NCBI RefSeq assembly: GCF_039233145.1
Contig: NZ_CP136419.1
Coordinates: 1,896,001 to 1,960,000, forward strand
Length of the DNA stretch: 64,000 nucleotides
Direction: 5' to 3'
From: Moorella humiferrea
GTDB taxonomy: Bacteria; Bacillota; DSM-521; Neomoorellales; Neomoorellaceae
The notes under the pieces are model-generated. The model was not told where the DNA came from. It did not search any database and saw only the letters and a program-made list of their open reading frames with translations. Position 1 is the stretch's first letter. Each line of letters starts with the position of its first letter. Positions 58,099 to 64,000 of the stretch are shown piece after piece. Made by a program: the position numbers and the translations under genes.

Positions 58099-58113
58099 GA
58101 AGGATATTCCTTC
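58099..58113. promoter_or_regulatory. Palindrome upstream of yedE
   Basis: GAAGGA-tat-TCCTTC (plus strand), perfect 6-bp arms, 137 bp before the yedE start in an AT-rich intergenic region. A regulator binding site is possible; no regulator is identified. Confidence 0.35.
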
Positions 58114-58175
58114 ATATTTTGTATGACTTTTTGTTATACCTATGAAACAAAACAGGGCTTTAAAAAATAAAAAAT

Positions 58176-58218
58176 GGTTCAGAGACCTTTTAAACAAACT
58201 CTAAAAGTTCTCTGAACC
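58176..58218 (-). terminator. Terminator of the second metal ABC operon
   Basis: Stem GGTTCAGAGA/TCTCTGAACC with further pairing inward, followed on the reverse strand by ATTTTTTATTTTTT, 30 bp after the methyltransferase stop. Confidence 0.9.
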
Positions 58219-58249
58219 GTACAGCAAAATCCTGATGGTAGTTTGGCGA

Positions 58250-58855
58250 TTACTGATACCTCGCCTTGACCCCAGATGCCAGGTAATAATCATGACCCTC
58301 GTCAATCTCTATTTCCGTTAACCCTGCAGCTACCAGCATGCCCATCATTTCGCTGCCCGGCGGGATTTGGTCCCCGGCTATAACGCCCCCCAGGGATCTA
58401 TGCAAATTATTTATGGTTTCCCTTGCTTTCGTATGGCAGATAATCACCCGCCCGCCCGGTTTCAACACCCGGGCCATCTCTTTTAAGGCCTTAAGTTTAT
58501 GGGGAAAATGGGGGAAAGCCGAGTTGCAGATGACCTCGTCGAAAGTAGCATCCGGATAGGGTATGGAAACAACGTCGGCGCAAATGAACTCCACATTAGC
58601 GGGGAACCCTTTACTTTGCGCCCGTTCCAGCATAGCCTCGGCTATATCCAGGGCCACTATCCGGCCAGCAGGGCCTACGGCAGCCAGTAAATAGGGAATT
58701 AATATCCCTGTGCCGCAACCCACATCTAACACCGTGCTGCCGGGAGCAATGTTCAATCCTCTAATAATTGTTTCCAGCTTGGCTTTTTCTTCCGGCGCAC
58801 ACAGGCTGTCCCAAATATCAGCCTTGCTGTTAAAATACTCGCGGTGGGTAAGCAT
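58250..58855 (-). CDS. Class I SAM-dependent methyltransferase
   Basis: A 201-residue methyltransferase of the Methyltransf_11 type. Motif I is VLDVGCGTGILIPYLL; the acidic end of strand 2 is IVALDIAEAMLERA; motif post I continues FICADVVSIPYPDATFDEVI. The ATG at 58855 is chosen for its excellent AGGAGGG site; an upstream ATG at 58903 has none and would overlap the permease gene. It is the last gene after an ABC metal importer, so its substrate may be linked to that metal or a metallophore. Unknown. Confidence 0.85.
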   Translation of the reverse strand: MLTHREYFNSKADIWDSLCAPEEKAKLETIIRGLNIAPGSTVLDVGCGTGILIPYLLAAVGPAGRIVALDIAEAMLERAQSKGFPANVEFICADVVSIPYPDATFDEVICNSAFPHFPHKLKALKEMARVLKPGGRVIICHTKARETINNLHRSLGGVIAGDQIPPGSEMMGMLVAAGLTEIEIDEGHDYYLASGVKARYQ

Positions 58856-58895
58856 ATAACTCCCTCCTGCGCCCGCATATTGTTTTAACCCGCAA

Positions 58896-59720
58896 TCACT
58901 CATTTTCTTGCCACTGTTTTACCTTGCGTTTCGGGGAGAAAATTGTTGCCAGGACAAAAATAACCGCCGAAGTAATGACTATAGCTGCTCCGCTAGGAAC
59001 ATCCAAGATATAAGAAACACCAAGCCCGGCCCAGCAGGAAAGGACACCAAAAAGCGCCGCCAGGAAAAACATGCGTTTCAAGCTATAGGTGAGCTGGTAA
59101 GCAGCGGCTGCCGGATTTAAAATCAGATTAAAAATTAACAGGCCGCCAATGCTGCGCAGGGAAGCGGTTACCGTTGCTCCGGTAAGAAAAAGGATACTGT
59201 AAAAGATGGCGTCGGCAGGTATGCCTACCGCCCGGGCCATTTCCCGGTGAAAGATAACCGCCTGGATCTCTTTAAAAAACATGACAACCAGCCCGGTAAC
59301 TATGATCGTCACCACGGCCAGTAGCCAGAGATCCGCTGTCGTGACCGTCAGGATACTGCCCCACAGGAGTTCTAAGGCCTGGGTTTTGGGACCGGGCAAT
59401 AGGCCCATAAAAAGGAAAGCCAGACCCATAGTTATGGAAAATATGATGCCGATGGGCGTATCGAGGTTAAATTCGCCCCGGTCGGCCAGGGGCCCGATGA
59501 CAGCCGCCCCGGCCAAGCTGAAGAGTATGGCTCCCAGCAATGGTTCAAACCCCAGCCAGGTAGCAAAGAGGGCGCCGGCAAAGGCGGCATGGGAAAGGGA
59601 AACCCCAATAAAAGAAAGGTGCATAGTAACGACAAAAACGCCGATCAAGGAGCAGGCTACGCCGGCCAGCAGGCCGGCCAGCAAGGCCTCCTGCATAAAC
59701 TTGTAGCTTAAAATAGACAT
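58896..59720 (-). CDS. Metal ABC transporter permease (ABC-3 family)
   Basis: A 274-residue permease with about eight helices, paralogous to ZnuB at 29950. Conserved parts are FMQEALLAGLLAGVACSLIG, MHLSFIGVSLSHAAFAGALF and SLRSIGGLLIFNLILNPAA. It pairs with the upstream ATPase and binding protein. The ATG at 59720 follows AGGAAG; a GTG at 59753 extends the frame by 11 residues. Confidence 0.9.
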   Translation of the reverse strand: MSILSYKFMQEALLAGLLAGVACSLIGVFVVTMHLSFIGVSLSHAAFAGALFATWLGFEPLLGAILFSLAGAAVIGPLADRGEFNLDTPIGIIFSITMGLAFLFMGLLPGPKTQALELLWGSILTVTTADLWLLAVVTIIVTGLVVMFFKEIQAVIFHREMARAVGIPADAIFYSILFLTGATVTASLRSIGGLLIFNLILNPAAAAYQLTYSLKRMFFLAALFGVLSCWAGLGVSYILDVPSGAAIVITSAVIFVLATIFSPKRKVKQWQENE

Positions 59721-59812
59721 TTCCAGCTTCTTCCTAAAATTAATTTGGAACACCCAGGCCGGCAGGCGGCACTATGAAAGGATGAAAATGGCAGTTGCTA
59801 TTTTCAAGCAAG

Positions 59813-60535
59813 TTAAAATAGCTGCTCCAGCACCCTGTCCTGGAGGAGCTCTTCCGGGTTTCCTGTTTTCCAGATACGCCCTTTTTTCATGAGCACCAGG
59901 CGGTCGCACAATCCAGTCAACCCTGCCAGGGAATGGGTAACCATTAAAGTAGTTAACTTGCGTTCCTGGTGAATACGTTGTACCAGCTGTAATATTTGCT
60001 GCGCCCGCCGGTCCAGGGAAGCGGTGGGTTCATCCAGCAGGAGAATTGACGGTTCCTGGGCCAGGGCGCGGGCGATGGCTACCCGCTGCTGTTCGCCGCC
60101 GGAAAGATGGCCGATGGGACGCCCGGCTAAAGCCGTCATACCTACCAGTTCCAGCATGCGGTCTACTACCTGCCAATCGCTGGATCCCGGCCGGTGGAAA
60201 AAGCCCAGCCGTCCGTAACGCCCCATCATGACTACTTCCCTTGCTGTTACCGGCATCCGGGGATCGATGACTGGCAACTGGGGGACGTAGCCGATTTTAC
60301 TGCGCAGGGCCGCCGGGCAGCCACGTGCCAGGTTATGGCCCAGCACCCACACTTCTCCCTGGAGCAAATGTCCCAGGCCATTGACCAGGGTTAGCAGTGT
60401 CGTTTTCCCGGCCCCATTGGGACCAATGATCCCTATAAGTTCCCCTGCTTTAACTTCTAGCGACACGCCACGCAGCGCTACATCTTCACGATAGGATACT
60501 ACTGCTTTTTTAATTTTAATAACTACTGGTACCAT
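59813..60535 (-). CDS. Metal ABC transporter ATP-binding protein
   Basis: A 240-residue ATPase with Walker A GPNGAGKTT, signature LSGGEQQR, Walker B ILLLDEPTASLD and switch His in MVTHSLAGL. Sequence and context place it with Zn/Mn-type importers, like ZnuC. It lies 12 bp after the binding-protein gene and 92 bp before the permease gene. Confidence 0.92.
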   Translation of the reverse strand: MVPVVIKIKKAVVSYREDVALRGVSLEVKAGELIGIIGPNGAGKTTLLTLVNGLGHLLQGEVWVLGHNLARGCPAALRSKIGYVPQLPVIDPRMPVTAREVVMMGRYGRLGFFHRPGSSDWQVVDRMLELVGMTALAGRPIGHLSGGEQQRVAIARALAQEPSILLLDEPTASLDRRAQQILQLVQRIHQERKLTTLMVTHSLAGLTGLCDRLVLMKKGRIWKTGNPEELLQDRVLEQLF

Positions 60536-60547
60536 TGCTTTTCTTCC

Positions 60548-61402
60548 CTATTTGGGGAGGGCCGCCAGCAGCAATTCGACGTTTTTTTGTAAAGCCTGGT
60601 CCCATTTATCTGTTCCAGGGAGGCCGCCGGGAAAGTTGGAAATAGTAACCCTGGGTATTCCCAGTTCCTTAGCCATGCCGGCGCCAGCATCCGGCCCGCT
60701 CTGGAGATTATCAATTATTAATTGCACACCTGCCTGCCGGCCCTTATCTACCAGTTCCTTCACTCGCTGCGGTGTAAGTTCTTCCGGACGGCCATAAGTA
60801 CCTATAACCTGGAAACCGGCCCAGCGAACAAAGCCCTCTTGCTGGTCGGAGCAAAGAACTTTCAAGTTCCCCGCGCCCGCTGCCTGCAGGCGGGCCTGCG
60901 TTTCTTGTCCCACCCTGGCTGCCTGGTCAACAGCTTCCTGGGCCTTAGCCTTATAGTAATCTTTATTAGCCGGGTCTTTCTCTGCGAGTATACTGGCTAC
61001 TGCCTGTAACGCCTGCTGCCATACCGGTGGTGCCATCCAGTTACCCTTTACTGCCACCGGGACTACTTCTAACTGGGGATTATTGGCGGAAGCCACCAAT
61101 TCTTTGGTAAAAAGTTTACCCTGCCAGTCATGCATCAGGAAAACCCGGGCCTGGCTAAGTACGGCTACATCGGAAGGCTTGATGTCGAAGTGTCCGGGGC
61201 AGGAGGCCGGCGGGATAATATTCTTTACTTCCACCCTGTCCTTACCTACTTCCTGCACAGCAGTCATCAAAAGAGAGGTGCCGGTTACTACCTTGAGCTT
61301 ATTACCCGTCTGCCGGGAATTACAACCAGTAGCAACAAATAGCAAAAGGAACAGCAAAACGATCTTGGCCATGAAACGCCCCATGGTTCTTGAGGAAAAC
61401 AT
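60548..61402 (-). CDS. Divergent ZnuA-like metal-binding lipoprotein
   Basis: A 284-residue cluster A-I-like binding protein with lipobox LFVATGCNSR. The fold is visible in VVTGTSLLMTAVQEVGKDRV, CPGHFDIKPSDVAVLSQARV and GVQLIIDNLQSGPDAGAGMA. Compared with the ZnuA at 31522 it keeps His in PGHFD but lacks the HIWLDP and SHAAF His motifs, so its metal site must differ and the cargo may not be zinc. It leads the operon to the methyltransferase. Confidence 0.85.
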   Translation of the reverse strand: MFSSRTMGRFMAKIVLLFLLLFVATGCNSRQTGNKLKVVTGTSLLMTAVQEVGKDRVEVKNIIPPASCPGHFDIKPSDVAVLSQARVFLMHDWQGKLFTKELVASANNPQLEVVPVAVKGNWMAPPVWQQALQAVASILAEKDPANKDYYKAKAQEAVDQAARVGQETQARLQAAGAGNLKVLCSDQQEGFVRWAGFQVIGTYGRPEELTPQRVKELVDKGRQAGVQLIIDNLQSGPDAGAGMAKELGIPRVTISNFPGGLPGTDKWDQALQKNVELLLAALPK

Positions 61403-61466
61403 AATATCGACCTCCCAAAATTTCGGAATGCAGTTCTGGCCCGGAGCCTATTCCTGGCAAATAAAA

Positions 61467-61509
61467 AACCATGGAAGCAGCTCCGCGCCAGCGAAGAACC
61501 TCCATGGTT
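61467..61509. terminator. Bidirectional hairpin terminator in the leader of the divergent metal importer
   Basis: Stem AACCATGGA/TCCATGGTT with a GC-rich inner part; A-run on the left (TTTTTT on the reverse strand) and TCTCTTTTT on the right. It lies 65 bp before the ZnuA-like start, after the candidate structured RNA. Confidence 0.8.
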
Positions 61510-61637
61510 CTCTTTTTACCCTGGCTACCTGCCAGGTAATTTAGTCGCTAGTTATATTCGTCACTGGTTCAAAAATTCCTCCTGTCAACAAAGCAATTTT
61601 TTAATTTCCGGTTCCCCAAGCCATTTTAATTGTTAAC

Positions 61638-61734
61638 CTGGTGGGCGATAAAATGGTTGCCCCCCTCATCATGGCACAACCGTCAGCACCTCGACGGTGT
61701 TTATCTCCCGGCAGGTCGCCCTTCAAGTAACCAG
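61638..61734 (-). ncRNA. Candidate structured leader RNA
   Basis: Reverse-strand segment with nested helices: outer CTGGT/ACCAG and GGGCGA/TCGCCC (61638-61648 with 61716-61734), an inner ACCGTC/GACGGT hairpin (61679-61698), and an alternative GGTTG/CAACC pairing (61655-61681). A terminator and then the metal-importer gene follow, as in a riboswitch leader. A GATGA...GGCAACC string recalls SAM-I RNAs, but the rest does not match. The remainder of 61403-61742 shows no gene. Confidence 0.4.
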
Positions 61735-61742
61735 CAGTCCTC

Positions 61743-62696
61743 CTATTTAATCATTTCCAGGAAAGCGTCAATCCGGACCTTAAGCTGCTGCAAGTCACTT
61801 GTTGAATAGTCAGTCTCGATTGGTAGAAAAGGCAGTCCCTCTTTTTCCTGGACAAATTTCTTAATGCTATAGGATTCAATATTATACGTATGGCAGGCCT
61901 GCCAGGTGAGATCGATTACCCCATCGACCCTGTATTCTTTAATAAGACGTTCCAGCAATTCTAGACGACCCCGATTGGGGGTTAAACAGGGACAGGGTAC
62001 TTGCAAATACTTGGCAGCAATTGCCTGCAAGGGATCACCTTCCTCATCCACAAGTGGCTCCAGGGCTTTAATGCCGCTGCAGGACTCCAGGCAAACAACC
62101 ACCCCGCCCCCGGCCTCCACCAGTTTAATCACCTTCTCGGAACCCAGGCCTACCGGGCAACCGGTTAAGAGTATTCGAGGTGAGCCCGGTGGTGCCGCAG
62201 ACACGCCCCTGGCCATCTGTTCCTTTACCGCTAGAGTGACCTGGCGAATCACGGCCGTACCGGCGGCTATATCGGGAGTAAAGCCCTTTGCCCAAAGCAC
62301 CTTCAAAAGATCCAAACCCGATAACGGTGCTGGGTCGTGCCGGTTTAAGCGATGAAATTCCAGTAAAGCCCGGCGTTCTTCATTAACCAGGCGAATGGCT
62401 TCCTGCAATTTTGCCGTTGTGATCTCAACAGCAAATTCTCTTTCCAGCCGTTCTTTGGCTTTAAGTATTTCATTATACCAGTAGACAAAGGCGTCTTCGC
62501 CCAGCGAAGTGGGCGGTAAATTGAGAATATGTATGGGTTTATATTCCCTGAGCAATTCGTACATCTTGATCTTGCCATCACAGGTGGTTTCGGCAATAAG
62601 CAGGTCGGCAAAATAAAAATAAGGACAGCTCCCGTAGACATTACTTTTGTCGACATGAATGGTCATGGTAATCTGGCTACTGCCCTCGCGAATCAT
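61743..62696 (-). pseudogene. 5'-truncated 2-hydroxyacyl-CoA dehydratase (HgdB-like) gene
   Basis: The frame encodes a HgdB/double-cubane-cluster-type protein from CPYFYFADLLIAETTCDGK onward, including LTGCPVGLGSEKVI and a C-terminal WQACHTYNIES cysteine. Family members are about 380-430 residues; the first hundred or so, including the first cluster Cys, are missing. The first 20 codons (62640-62696) are antisense to a transporter-gene fragment and have no ribosome site. The gene was probably cut at about 62640 and is unlikely to be functional. Confidence 0.75.
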
Positions 62697-63020
62697 CTTG
62701 TTGATGGTTTTATAGGGGCAGAACCCTTTCCAACTTTAGCCGTCCAGGATAGTGAAGCCCAAAAAATAACCAGCCTTGAAACTCTACCACCTGCGGGGCG
62801 ATGGCAGAATCATGCCTGTTGCACGGTGAAAGCAACTGAAGCTGTCATTAGCAAACATCGTGATCAGGTTAAAAAACTGGAAGAACTTTTAATTCTGGCT
62901 ACCCATGAGGTAAACCAAAATCGTGACGGGCAGCAAAAGATGCTGCTGCCTGGCTGGGTGGAACTTTCCATGTTTATCTCCATCCCAGGCCCGGTTATTG
63001 CTTTCTTTACGACGAGTTAG
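62649..63020 (+). pseudogene. Fragment of a NrtA/SsuA-like ABC substrate-binding protein
   Basis: The forward frame encodes LATALANHLVDGFIGAEPFP and RWQNHACCTVKATEAVISKH, then EELLILATHEVNQNRD, the C-terminal lobe of nitrate/sulfonate/taurine-type binding proteins. The N-terminal lobe and signal are absent, and the last 30 codons look like an unrelated read-through. It abuts the truncated HgdB-like gene in opposite orientation. Confidence 0.7.
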
Positions 63021-63077
63021 ACGTTCAGTCCCACATTCCTGTTATATTAACTATTTGTTATGTGTCATGCATAAAGA

Positions 63078-63117
63078 AAACCATGGGAGGAGCTCCCTTA
63101 ACAACCCCCCATGGTTT
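63078..63117 (-). terminator. Terminator of the NrdG-like gene
   Basis: Stem AAACCATGGG/CCCATGGTTT followed on the reverse strand by TCTTTATG, 37 bp after the stop. The rest of 62697-63153 holds only the transporter fragment. Confidence 0.65.
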
Positions 63118-63153
63118 CAGGTAGCTACAGGCGCTAGCTCTTACCTTATTCCT

Positions 63154-63906
63154 TTAGCTCCTGACTTCTACCCTGGCAAAAAAAGGCTGTAATTTCACAG
63201 CAATATTTTTTAAAGTTGTCTCCGGGTAAAGAAGGAGTTCCTGCAATCCGGGGTTCAGCAGGGTTCTGGCGGGCCGGAATTGTTGCAAAACATAATGCCG
63301 GGCTCCAGCCAGCATTTGGCCTATGGCCAGGAAATCTTCCTCCAGTAACAGGCTGGGAACTGCCGTGGTACGAAATTCATAAGCAACCCGGCTGTTTTTA
63401 ATGAGAGCAATACTTTCCTTTACAGCCTCCAGGTTCGCCCTGGTGCCGGTTAAAAGGTCATACTTCTCCGGCGGCGCTTTTACGTCCATGGCCACATAGT
63501 CCAGGAGGTCACCGGCCAGTAGCCTGGCTATAACTTCCGGCTGCGTGCCGTTGGTATCCAGTTTGACTTTGAAACCGTGGGATTTCAGTGACCGGATAAA
63601 TTCCTCCAGGCCCGGCGTCAGGCTTGGCTCTCCTCCAGTTATACAAACGGCCTGTACCCAGGAGCGGCGCCGAATCAACAGGTTTAAAACCTCGCCGGGG
63701 CTGATTTCCGGCAAAGTAGCAGTGCGCAGCACCAGGTCGGCATTGTGGCACCAAGGGCAGCGGAAATTGCACCCGCCCAAAAAGATGGTAGTGCAGACCT
63801 CGCCGGGGAAGTCCACCAGGCTCGTTAACTGGATGCCTCTAATGGTTATGGGTACCGCCCCCCTTAAAATAGTCTCCAGGGCACTCTTGGCACTCTTCTC
63901 CTGCAT
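63154..63906 (-). CDS. nrdG: Anaerobic ribonucleotide reductase-activating-type radical SAM protein
   Basis: A 250-residue radical SAM activase. The signature CNFRCPWCHN carries the three cluster Cys; ITGGEPSLTPGLEEFIRSLK and VKLDTNGTQPEVIARLL follow, then DYVAMDVKAPPEKYDLLTG. The N-terminal IRGIQLTSLVDFPGEVCTTI is typical of NrdG-like proteins that put a glycyl radical on NrdD. The start is uncertain: ATG at 63906 has a weak ribosome site and the frame extends to a TTG at 63975. The partner gene would lie beyond the right edge. Confidence 0.82.
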   Translation of the reverse strand: MQEKSAKSALETILRGAVPITIRGIQLTSLVDFPGEVCTTIFLGGCNFRCPWCHNADLVLRTATLPEISPGEVLNLLIRRRSWVQAVCITGGEPSLTPGLEEFIRSLKSHGFKVKLDTNGTQPEVIARLLAGDLLDYVAMDVKAPPEKYDLLTGTRANLEAVKESIALIKNSRVAYEFRTTAVPSLLLEEDFLAIGQMLAGARHYVLQQFRPARTLLNPGLQELLLYPETTLKNIAVKLQPFFARVEVRS

Positions 63907-64000
63907 CTGCAGCGTGAGGAAAACCGGGCTCCCTGCCAGGCCTGGTGGACCTGCCTGGTTCCCGCCGGGCAACAACAGGCCGTCAATATTCCCTTACGGG

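Noticed and set aside
62529-62648. N-terminal part of the forward frame that leads into the transporter fragment
   Set aside because: It is antisense to the convincing HgdB-like coding sequence; only the part from about 62649 resembles a binding protein.
1-64000. CRISPR array, insertion sequence or prophage
   Set aside because: No regularly spaced repeats, transposase, integrase or phage structural genes were seen; the only mobile-like trace is the toxin pair beside duplicated tusA sequence.

Overview
The window looks like the chromosome of a strictly anaerobic, acetogenic, probably thermophilic Firmicute close to Moorella (class Clostridia). The main reason is a MetF-MetV-HdrABC-MvhD gene set, the Wood-Ljungdahl methylene-tetrahydrofolate reductase type known from Moorella. 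Supporting points are many ferredoxin-like proteins, a sporulation gene (ytaF), moderately high GC and consistently strong Shine-Dalgarno sites. The genus is inference; no rRNA gene is present.

Layout. 1-8.5 kb: a partial LysR regulator divergent from ldh, a triple-HTH XRE regulator, a DUF2680 secreted protein, a ResA/CcdA thiol-redox pair, a membrane glycosyltransferase, a ferredoxin, a nitroreductase, an amidase and tRNA-Leu(GAG). 8.5-18.6 kb: housekeeping genes, including the Bacillus-like order polA-mutM-ytaF-coaE, an ECF sigma/anti-sigma pair, tRNA-Leu(CAA), a DMT transporter and a polysaccharide deacetylase. 18.6-23.7 kb: a metallocluster group (DUF134 regulator, DUF5320, two NifX-like proteins, a ferredoxin, two MinD-like ferredoxin-ATPases) plus a cobalamin riboswitch with no recognisable target gene. 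23.7-29.5 kb: a FecBCD-type ABC importer with FmdE, and malQ. 29.5-35.8 kb: znuABC with a Fur-family regulator, an IscU-like scaffold with a second Fur protein, and a FmdB-like/MBL/radical SAM operon. 35.8-38.8 kb: gene debris and a DUF364-modA-modB operon behind a Moco-type riboswitch.

38.8-53.0 kb is the centrepiece. A single apparent ten-gene operon starts with a Cys-rich MerR regulator. It continues with an HdrD-like protein, an HdrA-MvhD fusion, an FAD/NAD oxidoreductase, HdrC, HdrB, a 1487-residue three-flavin HdrA carrying an NfnB/GltD-like insertion, MvhD, MetV and MetF, and ends at a strong terminator. A second Cys-rich MerR gene is transcribed divergently. The set suggests a large flavin-based electron-transfer assembly tied to methylene-THF reduction.

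53.6-58.0 kb: an AbiEii-type toxin/antitoxin-like pair between an intact and a truncated TusA-like gene, then a YedE/DUF3343/kinase/TusA group of the kind linked to selenium or sulfur metabolism. 58.2-64 kb: a second metal ABC importer with a methyltransferase and a possible structured leader RNA, a junction between two truncated genes (2-hydroxyacyl-CoA dehydratase-like and NrtA/SsuA-like), and an NrdG-like radical SAM activase.

A striking regulatory pattern is that five promoters in front of Fe-S/metal-linked genes (DUF134, NifX, DUF5320, IscU-like, FmdB-like) share an unusual -35/spacer sequence. In three of them a second copy of the motif lies about 32-33 bp downstream, which suggests one common regulator.
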